64,000 nucleotides of DNA from Bacillota bacterium (GTDB taxonomy: Bacteria; Bacillota; Clostridia; Lachnospirales; Lachnospiraceae): positions 54,673-118,672 of the forward strand of contig JAEXGM010000014.1 of the NCBI GenBank assembly GCA_023450835.1, in the 5' to 3' direction. The notes beneath the pieces were generated by a model. That model searched no databases and was not told the DNA's origin. It saw nothing but the letters and a program-made list of their open reading frames with translations. Below, in pieces: positions 17,037-26,402 of this stretch (the first letter of the stretch is position 1; each line of letters opens with the position of its first letter). Both the position numbers and the translations under genes were made by a program.

Positions 17037-18572
17037 TTATTTATCCTCTATATAATTTAAAACATCAGTGCACCATTCTTCTAACAAGTTACTAATTGCA
17101 CAACCAAAAATTTCCGTGTGCATATGGTAATGTTTATCTAACTGTAATTGAGATTCCTTTTGTTCTTTTAATAATTTTTTTATTTGCTCTTTATTATTAC
17201 TCTGATTAAACATTTTCTTGCTTACTGCTTTGAAACATATATTTAGAAAATAATAAAGATATGCCAAGTTGATAACGAGATACCTGTCCAACCTGTACAC
17301 ATTATCATCATTCCTCATTCTCATGTATTCTTCTGTATCTAACACTAGATTATTCAAATCCAAATCATACATTTGGAAGCCTAAACTCTTTCCATTATAT
17401 ATATAACAAGTTGCTCCATGATGTACTACATTATCTCTGATATTCTTAATTGATTGAAACCAATTACTTGATAATATATATTTATCAAAGTCTATATTAT
17501 TCTTCATCACATCACTAAAATATGCAAACTTACCTTCTAGTTTAGCACCTTCTGTCTCCGGAAAAATCGCCTTAATTAATTCAACAGTATAATCAATAAT
17601 TGAACGATATTTTATATATATAAACTCTACATCTATACCTTGATATATCTTTTTACGTTCTTTTAAGAATATGTTTTCTGATTCTTTTTTTTCCAAATCT
17701 TCAACATAGAATATATTTTCTATAGTATAAAAAATTTTTTTTAGATCTTGTCTTATACTTTTTAGAATGTTTTTTACATTTTTTCTTTGTGCTGTTAATT
17801 CGATATATTGATTAATTTCTATAAATATGTTACTTAATGATTCTATTCCAATTTGACTCTTAAACCATTTTAAGATATATTCGTCATTTTTATAGACTAT
17901 ATTTGCCACCCTCATTTCATTTGCATTTTTATAATTTCTTGTTATATCTTCAACTAATTTTTTATAACCCCTATTAATCAAAATTTCATGTTCACTAATT
18001 ATATCTTCAGAAAGAAATGGGGTAAAAATACTGCTACCTTCGAGTGTACTGAATCCTATACAATTTGAAATATTATAAAAAATCAAATCCATACTCAATA
18101 AATTTATAGCTATTTCCATATAGCATTGATTCTCATATTCAAATATATTTTCCATCGGTTGGCTATAGATAGATTTTATATCAACCACTACCTTTTTTTT
18201 AACAACTTTTTCATTCAGCTTCTTTTCAAAAAAACTATTATCAATTTGACTCATGCACATAGATATTATATTTCTAAGAATATCTTCTACTTCTATCTGT
18301 AACTTAAATTGAATAGCAACATTTAATCTATCGTAGATAAATAAATATCGCATAAACCAATCATCAGTCAATAATAAAAGACTAATAATTCTTTCATTGG
18401 GATAGTATCTGCAAGTACATTCAAATTGTCTGCTGTATTTTCTATTAGTAAACACCCATTTTTTATTAATTATATCACATTCATCTAATTCACATAACTC
18501 AAAAGAACAACATTCTTTAAGGACTTTGTATATATTTCTAATTAAGTCATTAGATAATTCATTTGGTTGCAA
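17037..18572 (-). CDS. HEPN-like protein of unknown function
   Basis: A 511-residue, AT-rich gene. I do not recognise the family as a whole. The C-terminal third contains RDNVVHH (near residue 395), an R-x4-H pattern inside helices as in HEPN RNase domains, and the protein is largely helical with no signal peptide or membrane segment. The start is a TTG at 18572 preceded by AAAGGAG. It is divergent from the restriction-modification genes and next to the element's left end, a common place for anti-phage cargo; an abortive-infection role is possible but unproven. Confidence 0.65.
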   Translation of the reverse strand: MQPNELSNDLIRNIYKVLKECCSFELCELDECDIINKKWVFTNRKYSRQFECTCRYYPNERIISLLLLTDDWFMRYLFIYDRLNVAIQFKLQIEVEDILRNIISMCMSQIDNSFFEKKLNEKVVKKKVVVDIKSIYSQPMENIFEYENQCYMEIAINLLSMDLIFYNISNCIGFSTLEGSSIFTPFLSEDIISEHEILINRGYKKLVEDITRNYKNANEMRVANIVYKNDEYILKWFKSQIGIESLSNIFIEINQYIELTAQRKNVKNILKSIRQDLKKIFYTIENIFYVEDLEKKESENIFLKERKKIYQGIDVEFIYIKYRSIIDYTVELIKAIFPETEGAKLEGKFAYFSDVMKNNIDFDKYILSSNWFQSIKNIRDNVVHHGATCYIYNGKSLGFQMYDLDLNNLVLDTEEYMRMRNDDNVYRLDRYLVINLAYLYYFLNICFKAVSKKMFNQSNNKEQIKKLLKEQKESQLQLDKHYHMHTEIFGCAISNLLEEWCTDVLNYIEDK

Positions 18573-18722
18573 GTTTTCTTCTCCTTTTCTAATTACGAGT
18601 ATTATAGTATATAAAATTTTATATTTACTATCTAGGATCTCTTTGCTATCTTTCTTTATTAATATTTAATGGAATAAACTGTTAACTGATATTACAAATT
18701 TAATTCTTTAAAGAATTTATCA

Positions 18723-18751
18723 TTGATAAAACATCAGTTCTGTAGTAAAAT
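18723..18751 (+). promoter_or_regulatory. promoter of the adenine methyltransferase gene
   Basis: TTGATA at 18723-18728 and TAAAAT at 18746-18751 with a 17-base spacer, 45 bases ahead of the start codon and its GGGAGG site. Confidence 0.65.
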
Positions 18752-18796
18752 GTTATTGGATTTATATATATAACAAACAAACTGGGAGGTGCAAAG

Positions 18797-19645
18797 ATGA
18801 ATCCAGTATTGAAGTATAGAGGTGGTAAATCTCGTGAAATTCCCAGATTCCTTCAATATATACCTGATGACTTTGATAGGTATATAGAACCCTTTTTAGG
18901 TGGTGGAGCTGTATATTTTTACTTAGAACCTGATAATGCAATTCTTAATGACGTTAATAGTAGGTTAATTAGTTTCTATTCAGAATTACGTGATAGTTAT
19001 CCTCAAATGCGTTTTCAACTTGATCAGATACAAGCTATATATGAGGCAAATCAAGCAGAATTTAAAAGACATAAACTACTTAATCCTGATGAGATTGTTC
19101 CCAATGCTAACGAAGATTTATATTATCAAATGAGAGCATTATATAATAATCCTGATGGTACATATATGGATGGTGTCCTTTACTTTTTTATCAATAAAAC
19201 AGCATATTCTGGAATGATACGCTATAACAATAGTGGTGACTATAATGTGCCTTTTGGTCGCTATCCTAATTTAAACACCCGTTTAATAACGCAGCAACAC
19301 TGTGATTTACTTCAAGGTGCGGATCTTTTTAATGTAGATTATAGCAATATATTTAATTTGGCACAAGAAAATGACTTCATATTTCTTGATCCTCCGTACG
19401 ACTGCGTATTTAATGACTATGGAAATATTGATATGATGAATGGTTTTGACGAAGAACAGCACCGAAGATTAGCGGCTGATTTTCGCAATTTACCTTGTAG
19501 AGCCTTAATGATTATTGGAAAAACTCCTTTAACAGAAGAACTATATGGACAGTTTGTAATAGATGAGTACTATAAAAACTATTCTGTTAATATAAGAAAT
19601 CGATTTAACAATGATAAAATGCATATTGTCGTTCGTAATTATTAA
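18797..19645 (+). CDS. DNA adenine N6-methyltransferase (Dam/D12 class), R-M partner
   Basis: A 282-residue enzyme of the D12 class. Motifs in order: KYRGGKSREI (substrate-side N-terminal block), EPFLGGGAVYF (AdoMet-binding motif I, about residues 31-41) and FLDPPYD (catalytic motif IV, about 194-200). It converges on the AlwI-type endonuclease gene 29 bases away, so it most likely protects that enzyme's target by methylating adenine in it. AlwI itself recognises GGATC; whether this pair has the same specificity cannot be read from sequence. Confidence 0.88.
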   Translation: MNPVLKYRGGKSREIPRFLQYIPDDFDRYIEPFLGGGAVYFYLEPDNAILNDVNSRLISFYSELRDSYPQMRFQLDQIQAIYEANQAEFKRHKLLNPDEIVPNANEDLYYQMRALYNNPDGTYMDGVLYFFINKTAYSGMIRYNNSGDYNVPFGRYPNLNTRLITQQHCDLLQGADLFNVDYSNIFNLAQENDFIFLDPPYDCVFNDYGNIDMMNGFDEEQHRRLAADFRNLPCRALMIIGKTPLTEELYGQFVIDEYYKNYSVNIRNRFNNDKMHIVVRNY

Positions 19646-19648
19646 AAA

Positions 19649-19670
19649 ACAGCAAGCCAAAGCTTGCTGT
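19649..19670. terminator. bidirectional terminator of the R-M pair
   Basis: Perfect 9-base stem ACAGCAAGC / GCTTGCTGT with a 4-base loop, A-run before and T-run after, between the convergent methyltransferase and endonuclease genes. Confidence 0.85.
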
Positions 19671-19673
19671 CTT

Positions 19674-21362
19674 TTACGCTACAGGCCAATCACATATGCA
19701 AGTATTAATTAACTCCATCCACTCAATTTCATTCTGAGAAGTTTCTGTCATTATCACTACTTGATCTAAAAATGTTTTAACATGAGATGATGAGGGCTGT
19801 CCATTATAAATATATGAATTCTCAACTAGTCTCATAAATTGATCAAGTTCTAATGGAATTATTTTTGCTTTCCCTCCATAATATGAAATATCTATTTTAT
19901 TTAAAGTAAAAAAATGTGCCAATGTAGCTGAATTTATTGTCGGTGCTATAAATAAACAATACGTTTCTTTTGCTACTCGTTTCTTCAACTGCCCATAATG
20001 TCGTGCCACTGGTTCTCCTTCAGCCTCATATTGACGTTGTCCAGATTGCAAAGTGACTTCAACTGAAAGCGCAAAATCCTCATAATCACATTCTATATCA
20101 GGCATATTTCCTAATGCAGTCGATAATGGTTGACCCATATCGTCAAGTTTAAAATTACCTTTTATATTACCACCATTAAGCATTGTCATTGCTCGCCAAG
20201 TATTCCATTCAAGCATCAAAGGAGCATCATATAATTCATCTGATATTATCTCATTATATGTATCTATTATTTCCGAATAAAGTGCATATGATTTTAATTG
20301 TATGACTTGATCATGTAGTATAGTTTCTTTTCTCTCATGAATTATATCATCTCGTAAATCCTTCAATTCCCCTATAGTCAACTTTAATAAGTTACTTTTT
20401 GTATGTGAACTAATTCTCATAATAGTATCAATTAAATTATCTTTATTATCACCATACAATAGCGGTATTTTTGCATTAAATAAAATCCTCTTGTATTCAG
20501 CTAAGTCATCAACAAATTGCGGTGTTCTATCAACAGATTGAAGTATAAAATCCACTTCATTAATCTTGTCCTCAAAAAATGATATTGACCGCCCTTTATG
20601 TGAAATAGATACTAATCCTGTATATCTTAAATATCTAAAACATGCATCTGCATAATCACGAAGATTACTACGTTTTGTAGTTATAAATTTCTTTAGACTG
20701 CTATCCTTTGATTGGCGTGTCCTGGTATCACCGGACATAATTGTGTCATAATATATTTCTTCAACAGCCTTTGTCCATACTTCGTAAACAAATTTTTTAT
20801 ATTCACCTTTATGTTGTTCCTTTTGTTGTCTAAAATTAATAATTTTAGCTTTAATAGCCTCAAATTGGCGGTAATCTGTAAGTTGTACAGCAAATATTTT
20901 CACCTCATCAAATGTCAAGTAAGAAAGTTCACGAATTAAACGTATAATTTCTAAATAAGGTTTAATAAAAAAACTTCCCTTTATATTATCTTTCTCCACA
21001 TGATACGGTGATGGCAACTGAAACTTCAATAATTGTCTTAAAAAAACTTCTTGAGGACGTCTCCCCTTTACAAACTCCTCACCAGCATCTGTAAGCTTAA
21101 TTCTAGGGTAAAGATCAACAAAGCCTAATGCTTTGGGCGCTCTATTAATCCTATCTCTTGCACTAAATGCTTTATCTTTAGGAGACCCTTCTCCTTCAAA
21201 AAAATTTGATTGTGCAAGTGCTTCTATAAATGCAGATTGTGAATGTGGATCCCACTTTTCTCCTGATAAATTATTGCAAAGCAATTCAATTTCAGGAATC
21301 ATCTTTGCTGGCGTTCGAGGAGATGTGGTAAAAAATAATACACGATTTGATAACCTCGCCAT
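19674..21362 (-). CDS. AlwI-family type II restriction endonuclease
   Basis: A 562-residue protein whose opening (RVLFFTTSPRTPAKMIPE), the KWDPHSQSAF and GLVSISHKGR blocks, and a nuclease-core region (IECDYEDFALSVEVTLQSG, near residues 425-443) match the AlwI restriction family. It would cleave unmethylated DNA near an asymmetric site. The acidic residues around CDYEDF and SVEVT probably form the metal site. The ATG at 21362 follows CAGGGGGAAAG and is preferred to one seven codons earlier. It pairs with the convergent methyltransferase. Confidence 0.85.
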   Translation of the reverse strand: MARLSNRVLFFTTSPRTPAKMIPEIELLCNNLSGEKWDPHSQSAFIEALAQSNFFEGEGSPKDKAFSARDRINRAPKALGFVDLYPRIKLTDAGEEFVKGRRPQEVFLRQLLKFQLPSPYHVEKDNIKGSFFIKPYLEIIRLIRELSYLTFDEVKIFAVQLTDYRQFEAIKAKIINFRQQKEQHKGEYKKFVYEVWTKAVEEIYYDTIMSGDTRTRQSKDSSLKKFITTKRSNLRDYADACFRYLRYTGLVSISHKGRSISFFEDKINEVDFILQSVDRTPQFVDDLAEYKRILFNAKIPLLYGDNKDNLIDTIMRISSHTKSNLLKLTIGELKDLRDDIIHERKETILHDQVIQLKSYALYSEIIDTYNEIISDELYDAPLMLEWNTWRAMTMLNGGNIKGNFKLDDMGQPLSTALGNMPDIECDYEDFALSVEVTLQSGQRQYEAEGEPVARHYGQLKKRVAKETYCLFIAPTINSATLAHFFTLNKIDISYYGGKAKIIPLELDQFMRLVENSYIYNGQPSSSHVKTFLDQVVIMTETSQNEIEWMELINTCICDWPVA

Positions 21363-21502
21363 ACTTTCCCCCTGTAGTAACAATATATAAAACTGTAATT
21401 ATTGTACCACAGTGTACATATTTGTTCTATAATAAAATCAAATTATTATGTGCTATTTTATCCAATATACTGGGTTTAATAAGAGGCATCCTGCTACAGA
21501 TT

Positions 21503-21532
21503 AAAAGCAGCTACCCTAATCAGAGTAACTGC
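21503..21532 (-). terminator. terminator of the integrase gene
   Basis: Minus-strand stem GCAGTTAC / GTAGCTGC with one G-T pair and a 10-base loop, followed by TTTTA, 12 bases past the integrase stop codon. Confidence 0.65.
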
Positions 21533-21543
21533 CCTCCATATCA

Positions 21544-22695
21544 CTAAAATAAGTTTGCTATTTTCTTCATTTCCTCAACCTTAAAATCATCCTCTGTATG
21601 TACATATAAGTCCATCGTCTGGGAAATCTTACTATGTCCTAATATTTTCTGTAATACTTTAGGTTCCATACCTTTTTCAATACACCTTGTCGCGAAAGTG
21701 TGCCTCCATGTATGTGGAGTTATATGTTCAAATTCATTGCCAGCCCTCTGTATTCTTTCTATAATAAGATTTACCTGAACTTTTAACCTGTCCCTATTCA
21801 TTGGATAGCCTGTATCGCTTGGAAATACAAGGTTCTCCATATCTTCTTTCTCTTTCCACAACTCTCCCAGTAACATTCTTCTTTCCAACTGCTCCTTTTT
21901 ATGCTTTTTTAAAACATCATAAACAATATCTACCATGGGAATTTTCCTAATGCTGGACTTTGTTTTCGTTGTACCTAAAATATAGTCTTTATTCAGATAC
22001 AATAAACTTTTATTTACAGTTATCCATCTTTTGTCAAAGTCAATCTTATCCCAGGTAAGCCCTCGCAACTCACCAGAACGCATACCACTATATAATGCAA
22101 CTATTATTAGGGGGTACATCCAGGATTCTTTCGCATACTCCAAAAAAAGCTTCTGCTCCTCTTTTGACATGACACGCATTTCTTTTTCTTCCTCCTTTTT
22201 AAATTCAGGACTTGCCATTTTTACTGGATTGTCCGTTATGCGCTTATTCAAATATGCTCTCTTGAACATACCTGACAGAACAGTTGATACGATATCAATA
22301 GTTGAATTTGAATAATCCTTTCTTTTTAAGTCATTATATATTTTCTGTATATGCTCTCCCTGAACTGCCTGTAATTGCATTTTCCCAATAGCCTTCTTAA
22401 TATACAAACGATATGCATCCGAGTAAACCAGCTTACTGCCCTCTTTCACTTGTAATTCCTTATACTCCTTTAGCCAGATTTCAAACCATGAATCAACTGT
22501 TATATTTTCTCTTCTGGTATATAGTCCATGCCTTATTTCATATTTCATGTCCTCTAACTTTTTACAGCATTTTTTCAAATCTTTATCATAGACCTCATAC
22601 TTTTCACCCAAGTATTGAAATCTCCCTAAATAATATCCATTATCATGTAACCATATCCCCTTCGGTAACTTTTTCCCATTTTTATCCACTGCCAT
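21544..22695 (-). CDS. int: tyrosine site-specific integrase
   Basis: Catalyses integration and excision of the element. The 383-residue protein has an N-terminal arm-binding domain (about 1-60), a core-binding helical domain (about 65-165) and a catalytic domain with Arg206 (GMRSGELRG), a lysine in TKTKSS, His328 and Arg331 (HTWRH), GHSKIS and the nucleophile Tyr364 (DLYVHT). It resembles Tn916-type integrases. The ATG at 22695 behind AAGGAGG is preferred; the frame stays open 32 codons further. Unlike Tn916, it lies 4.7 kb from the nearest end, with the R-M cargo in between. Confidence 0.94.
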   Translation of the reverse strand: MAVDKNGKKLPKGIWLHDNGYYLGRFQYLGEKYEVYDKDLKKCCKKLEDMKYEIRHGLYTRRENITVDSWFEIWLKEYKELQVKEGSKLVYSDAYRLYIKKAIGKMQLQAVQGEHIQKIYNDLKRKDYSNSTIDIVSTVLSGMFKRAYLNKRITDNPVKMASPEFKKEEEKEMRVMSKEEQKLFLEYAKESWMYPLIIVALYSGMRSGELRGLTWDKIDFDKRWITVNKSLLYLNKDYILGTTKTKSSIRKIPMVDIVYDVLKKHKKEQLERRMLLGELWKEKEDMENLVFPSDTGYPMNRDRLKVQVNLIIERIQRAGNEFEHITPHTWRHTFATRCIEKGMEPKVLQKILGHSKISQTMDLYVHTEDDFKVEEMKKIANLF

Positions 22696-22728
22696 ACAAT
22701 TAACCTCCTTCGTATTAAACCTTTTATT

Positions 22729-22743
22729 TTGGTATTTGGTATT
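22729..22743. repeat. TTGGTAT tandem heptamer (one of five copies)
   Basis: TTGGTAT repeated twice head to tail, upstream of int. Further copies in the same orientation: 26001-26015, 34544-34557 (inside a coding region), 39679-39691 and 48024-48037 (first base differs in the last two). The copies at 22729 and 26001 also share flanking bases. All lie within the mobile element; function unknown. Confidence 0.6.
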
Positions 22744-22797
22744 TTCCCTGTTGGGTGGGAGATTATAACGCTCCCTCCGCCCAGTTTGCAAGGGAAA

Positions 22798-23001
22798 TTA
22801 TGCAGCTATATTGTATAAATATTCTTGTATCTTCTGTAAATTCCACACAATACGTTTGCCTATTACGATTCTAGCACCAGCAGAATTTCCAATCTCTACT
22901 GCAGACTTTCTACCAAGAGAAAGTATCTGCTGCAATTCTTCTGTATCTACCGTTAACTTACGAGTTAAATCTATTTCATAACTTTTAGTCGTTGCATTCA
23001 T
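22798..23001 (-). CDS. xis: excisionase-like small DNA-binding protein
   Basis: A 67-residue protein with a helix-turn-helix resembling element excisionases (TEELQQILSLGRKSAVEIG, then RIVWNLQKIQEYL). It would bias the integrase toward excision. It precedes int on the same strand with a 100-base gap that contains the TTGGTAT repeat and a GC-rich hairpin near 22751-22786. It starts after GGAGGGAC. Confidence 0.8.
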   Translation of the reverse strand: MNATTKSYEIDLTRKLTVDTEELQQILSLGRKSAVEIGNSAGARIVIGKRIVWNLQKIQEYLYNIAA

Positions 23002-23024
23002 AATAATGTCCCTCCTGTCATATT

Positions 23025-23258
23025 TTAAAATGGTACGTTAGTTTCAATCATAATCATGTCAATTACTTCATATTCTGGATCATTAGCTATTCTCACTACT
23101 TCTTCTGTAAAATACTTAACCCATTTAATTTGTTCTTTCTGGTTTATGATTCGAACCATCGTACTAAAGACTTGAAATTTACCACTAATTCTAGGTGCTG
23201 TAAAAGCAATTCCATAAACATCGTTTGCTATTTTAGTAATTTCAATGTTATTCTCCAT
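23025..23258 (-). CDS. small hypothetical protein
   Basis: A 77-residue, soluble, mixed alpha/beta protein; no family recognised. It lies between the adenine methyltransferase and xis with gaps of 12 and 23 bases, so it is co-transcribed, and it has a proper GGAGG site. Confidence 0.65.
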   Translation of the reverse strand: MENNIEITKIANDVYGIAFTAPRISGKFQVFSTMVRIINQKEQIKWVKYFTEEVVRIANDPEYEVIDMIMIETNVPF

Positions 23259-23270
23259 ATATATATCCTC

Positions 23271-24140
23271 CTATAATTCACATGTTTTTAAGTTAATAAA
23301 GTATCTTGCTACATCTGGCAGTTCATAGTTGATCCAGATCCATTCTTCTCCAATGTCTTTAACCTCTGTATTTTGGCATGACTTCACTAAATCTGCCAGT
23401 TTGTAATGTTTCCAGCCATAAGGTAATAAATATTCATCGTATAAATCATTGCCGTCCTCTGACCGGTAACCGCATAACATAATTCTGCACTTAGCATCTC
23501 TAATTGTAGTAAGTAGTCTAATCTGCTCATTGTAAGGCAACTCACACTTATAGGCCTTATTTGCTCCCTTTCCTCTTAACTCATGCCGGTAGGGAGGGTC
23601 AAGGAAAGCAAATGCTGTTGCATTTGACTTGATTTTTTCCATTAAGTCAATTCCATTCATATTTAGAATCCGTACATTTTGAAGTCTCTCATAAACTAAT
23701 GGCAGATGAAAACTGTTGCTATCATGATACTTTCTTTTTGTACCTCCCCTACTAAAATGTGTCCGGGTTGCATTAAAGGATTGTGTTATTAAAATGAATA
23801 TTAATTCAGCCTTTCTGTATTTATCCTGGACGTATCGATACCGGTTGTCAGCTGCTCTCCTTGCCCTGATAAACTCTGTCTCACTGTATTCCACTTGAAG
23901 CAGACGTTCTAACAGTATTTTACCTTTTTCCTTGTCTGCCATAAGTTGAAAAAGGAAAACAATGTCAGGGTCTAAGTCATTAATGACCTCCAGGTCATTT
24001 CTCCATTTGTTTAATGTTACAGCAGCCGAACCCATAAAGGGTTCGTAGAAAGCTGTAATATTATAGGGTAACAATGCCAGGATGATATGTACCACCCTAA
24101 ATTTTCCACCGTACCAGTTGTAGAATTTAATCATCTCCAT
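23271..24140 (-). CDS. D12-class adenine methyltransferase, orphan
   Basis: A 289-residue enzyme. FYNWYGGKF opens the protein, FYEPFMGSAAV is AdoMet motif I and FLDPPYRHE is catalytic motif IV. No endonuclease gene adjoins it, so it is an orphan methyltransferase, distinct from the R-M enzyme at 18797-19645. It may protect the element from host restriction or mark its own DNA. The ATG at 24140 has GAGGAGG ahead and overlaps the preceding gene by 14 bases; an open stretch of 31 codons upstream lies within that gene. Confidence 0.85.
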   Translation of the reverse strand: MEMIKFYNWYGGKFRVVHIILALLPYNITAFYEPFMGSAAVTLNKWRNDLEVINDLDPDIVFLFQLMADKEKGKILLERLLQVEYSETEFIRARRAADNRYRYVQDKYRKAELIFILITQSFNATRTHFSRGGTKRKYHDSNSFHLPLVYERLQNVRILNMNGIDLMEKIKSNATAFAFLDPPYRHELRGKGANKAYKCELPYNEQIRLLTTIRDAKCRIMLCGYRSEDGNDLYDEYLLPYGWKHYKLADLVKSCQNTEVKDIGEEWIWINYELPDVARYFINLKTCEL

Positions 24141-24720
24141 TTTCCTCCTCTTTGTATATATTCTCAATTCGATATGCCCAGTAAGGGGAACCGTCCTTGT
24201 CATATTTTTTAAAGTCAAATGACCTACCTTCACCTATTTTTAAAGCTTCTTTTACTTTTAATGCCCGTAGTAACTGTAACTTTTTGTAACCCGTCTCCAA
24301 TTCTTTTAGAATCATCTCGAATTTCTTGGTTTCAATCACACAGTAACCCTCGTCATCCAAATAAACAGAATCTGGAACTTCATTCTGTATAACATGTTCA
24401 CATAACATTCGATGCGCCACATCAATGCCTACAGCCTCGCTGACATCAACATTTTTCAGGCCATGAAAATTCTTAAATATTTCACACTTAATTTTATCTA
24501 CGTCATCCCTCGTAAACTCTACATTAAGGTCATAAATAAAATCACAGGGATTTTTTGATGTATAAAATTTACTTCTACTAACAGAATGTATCTCTGACAT
24601 TTTTCCATCTTTGTCAATTATATAGAAACCAATTGACAGTCTTTTCTTAGAATTGTCCTCTAAACCTACCATATATAACTTGTCATCCCATGTACCTGTA
24701 TATAATAATGTTGATTTCAT
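24127..24720 (-). CDS. hypothetical protein, first gene of the int operon
   Basis: A 197-residue soluble protein with an alpha/beta N-terminal half and a lysine-rich helical C-terminal half; no known domain recognised. It starts after GGAGG and its 3' end overlaps the orphan methyltransferase. It heads a tight operon of five genes that ends with int. Confidence 0.65.
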   Translation of the reverse strand: MKSTLLYTGTWDDKLYMVGLEDNSKKRLSIGFYIIDKDGKMSEIHSVSRSKFYTSKNPCDFIYDLNVEFTRDDVDKIKCEIFKNFHGLKNVDVSEAVGIDVAHRMLCEHVIQNEVPDSVYLDDEGYCVIETKKFEMILKELETGYKKLQLLRALKVKEALKIGEGRSFDFKKYDKDGSPYWAYRIENIYKEEENGDD

Positions 24721-25187
24721 TTAATTTTCCTCCAATTTTATAATTTTGTATGTGTCAGGGCATAAAATCCCTGTATTATTCCATATTAATACTTTAATTT
24801 CCATATAATATCCTAAATTCACTATATTAGATTTCCGGACTACCCCCATTATTATCCAATGTTAGCATGATCCACCTTCAAATTATGGAAATAGCTACCA
24901 GAAATCTGCTTTCATTATTTAATTTTCCATACCAGTCATGCACCTGGTACTAATTGTAAATAACTGTATTTTCAAAATATAACTAGCTGATTGACAAGTC
25001 CTAGGTGTTTGTCAAGTAAGTTACAAGCGCTTGTGTTCCTTACAAATAGAAGTTTAACACATCCCAGCAGCTGAACTGGAGTGGATTATACTGTGTCAGT
25101 TTTAATAACATACTGTAAGTTTGACAACGGTTTTTGATTGTTTATATCATTTTTCTATATTGTTTCTTCAGTCAACTGATATACATC
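24721..25187. other. gene-free control region upstream of the int operon
   Basis: About 470 AT-rich bases without a coding frame. It contains two palindromic sites (annotated separately) and a short CAGGG / CCCTG repeat near 24757. It is the natural place for the promoter of the int operon and possibly an origin of transfer; neither is demonstrated. Confidence 0.55.
24991..25034. promoter_or_regulatory. pair of palindromes, candidate operator or oriT-like site
   Basis: TTGACAA (24991-24997) and TTGTCAA (25009-25015) flank a central CCTAGG; eight bases further on is a perfect 12-base palindrome ACAAGCGCTTGT (25023-25034). Both are in the gene-free region ahead of the int operon. Confidence 0.45.
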
Positions 25188-25236
25188 AAAAAAAGAAGTA
25201 AGTATGAGTTACCACCCATTCTTACTTCTTTTTTTT
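25188..25236. terminator. bidirectional terminator
   Basis: A 15-base perfect stem, AAAAAAAGAAGTAAG against its complement at 25221-25235, loop of 18 bases, with A and T runs on both sides; it ends the gene at 25253-25915. Confidence 0.85.
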
Positions 25237-25252
25237 GTTTTACTATAATTAG

Positions 25253-25915
25253 TTATTTTCCATCCTCTTTATAAATCTTAATTGCTTCTAATAACTTTTG
25301 TTGTCTACTAACTGCATCATAGTATTGGTCAAATATACTTTTTCCTTTATTATCTTTATCATCTTTATCATTAAACAATTGCAACAATTTTTCCCAATTC
25401 AATTTTTCCGTATAAAGTACCATGTTAGCAACAATGTTATATGTCTCGTCTTTATATGCTCGTTGATACTTGGCAAAAAAAACAACGTATTTTAATTCAT
25501 TGTTTTTATTTAAATCAGTTTGATTTGGAAATGCTTCTTTGACATCAATACGTATTTTTTTTATCTTCTTATCTATATCTTCTATTGTTAAACCCTTTTG
25601 ACTAGTAATTTTATCCTCTTTCATTTTTCTTCTTGATTCCAGTAAATTTATATATGTATTCCATTTAGCATCCAATATACCATCATAAGAAAGCAACTTA
25701 TTTCCAGTTAATACATCCAAGTTGATTTTTGTCTGTTCACTTATTCTTTTCATAACATGTATTTCCTTAGGCTCTCTGTTTATTACTTCATAAAAATAGT
25801 TGTGATTAATACCAAGTACCTTTTCAAATTCACTAGCTTTATGAAAACGTACCCATATTTGCTTTATTATTGTCCAATTAATTGTTCTTATACTAAGTGA
25901 ATCCCATTCTGCCAT
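25253..25915 (-). CDS. hypothetical protein with possible N-terminal helix-turn-helix
   Basis: A 220-residue, charged, helical protein. Residues about 27-70 (FEKVLGINHNYFYEVINRE, then SEQTKINLDVLTG) resemble a Cro/CI-type DNA-binding fold, so it may be the element's regulator. The rest is lysine-rich with no known domain. It starts after AAAGGAG and stands alone between a terminator and a gene-free, G-rich leader. Confidence 0.6.
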   Translation of the reverse strand: MAEWDSLSIRTINWTIIKQIWVRFHKASEFEKVLGINHNYFYEVINREPKEIHVMKRISEQTKINLDVLTGNKLLSYDGILDAKWNTYINLLESRRKMKEDKITSQKGLTIEDIDKKIKKIRIDVKEAFPNQTDLNKNNELKYVVFFAKYQRAYKDETYNIVANMVLYTEKLNWEKLLQLFNDKDDKDNKGKSIFDQYYDAVSRQQKLLEAIKIYKEDGK

Positions 25916-26231
25916 GAATACTGCTCCTTTGTATGGTTTTTATATAGATTCTAACAATAAAATCTTACAAATACAATCCTAAAATCCATTCCTCTTTATT
26001 TTGGTATTTGGTATTTCCCCTCTCCTAAACCCCATTTTTCTATACCCAAACATTTGTTTTCTCATTTTTACTTCGTTTTTGATTTCAAAAGATTACCCCC
26101 TACTGTATCCCCCTAAAAATTCATACTGCATCCCCTGAAAGCATCGAAATTTTTACAAAGTCAGAAATCTTTCCTTACTCAACCTCCAATTAAGGAATTT
26201 ATTTTATTTTTATTCCTCTTTGCTGATAACA

Positions 26232-26266
26232 CCCCCATGTACCCCTTATCCCCCCTATTGCACCCC
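26232..26266 (-). other. potential G-quadruplex
   Basis: The minus strand carries four runs of G (4, 6, 4 and 5 long, from 26266 down to 26232) separated by 7, 4 and 5 bases, a textbook intramolecular quadruplex pattern in an otherwise AT-rich element. Confidence 0.6.
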
Positions 26267-26306
26267 ATTTAAGTATCACCATAGGAATCCCCCTTGTATA
26301 TTGAAA

Positions 26307-26332
26307 AAGCCTCCCCTTTTACAGGAAGGCTT
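26307..26332 (-). terminator. terminator of the ATPase operon
   Basis: Stem AAGCCT / AGGCTT, extended by further pairs, followed on the minus strand by a T-run, about 70 bases after the stop of the large ATPase gene. Confidence 0.65.
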
Positions 26333-26402
26333 CTCTACTTTTTCTTCTATCTTAAATTCCTATTCCACAAGGCATTACGAATAAACTTTACCTTTTATCC
26401 AT

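Larger units (their letters stand above)
25916..26402. other. gene-free stretch, G-rich on the minus strand
   Basis: No coding frame. It contains a TTGGTAT tandem repeat (26001-26015), many C-runs on the plus strand between about 26010 and 26290, a G-quadruplex motif, and the terminator of the ATPase operon. Confidence 0.6.
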
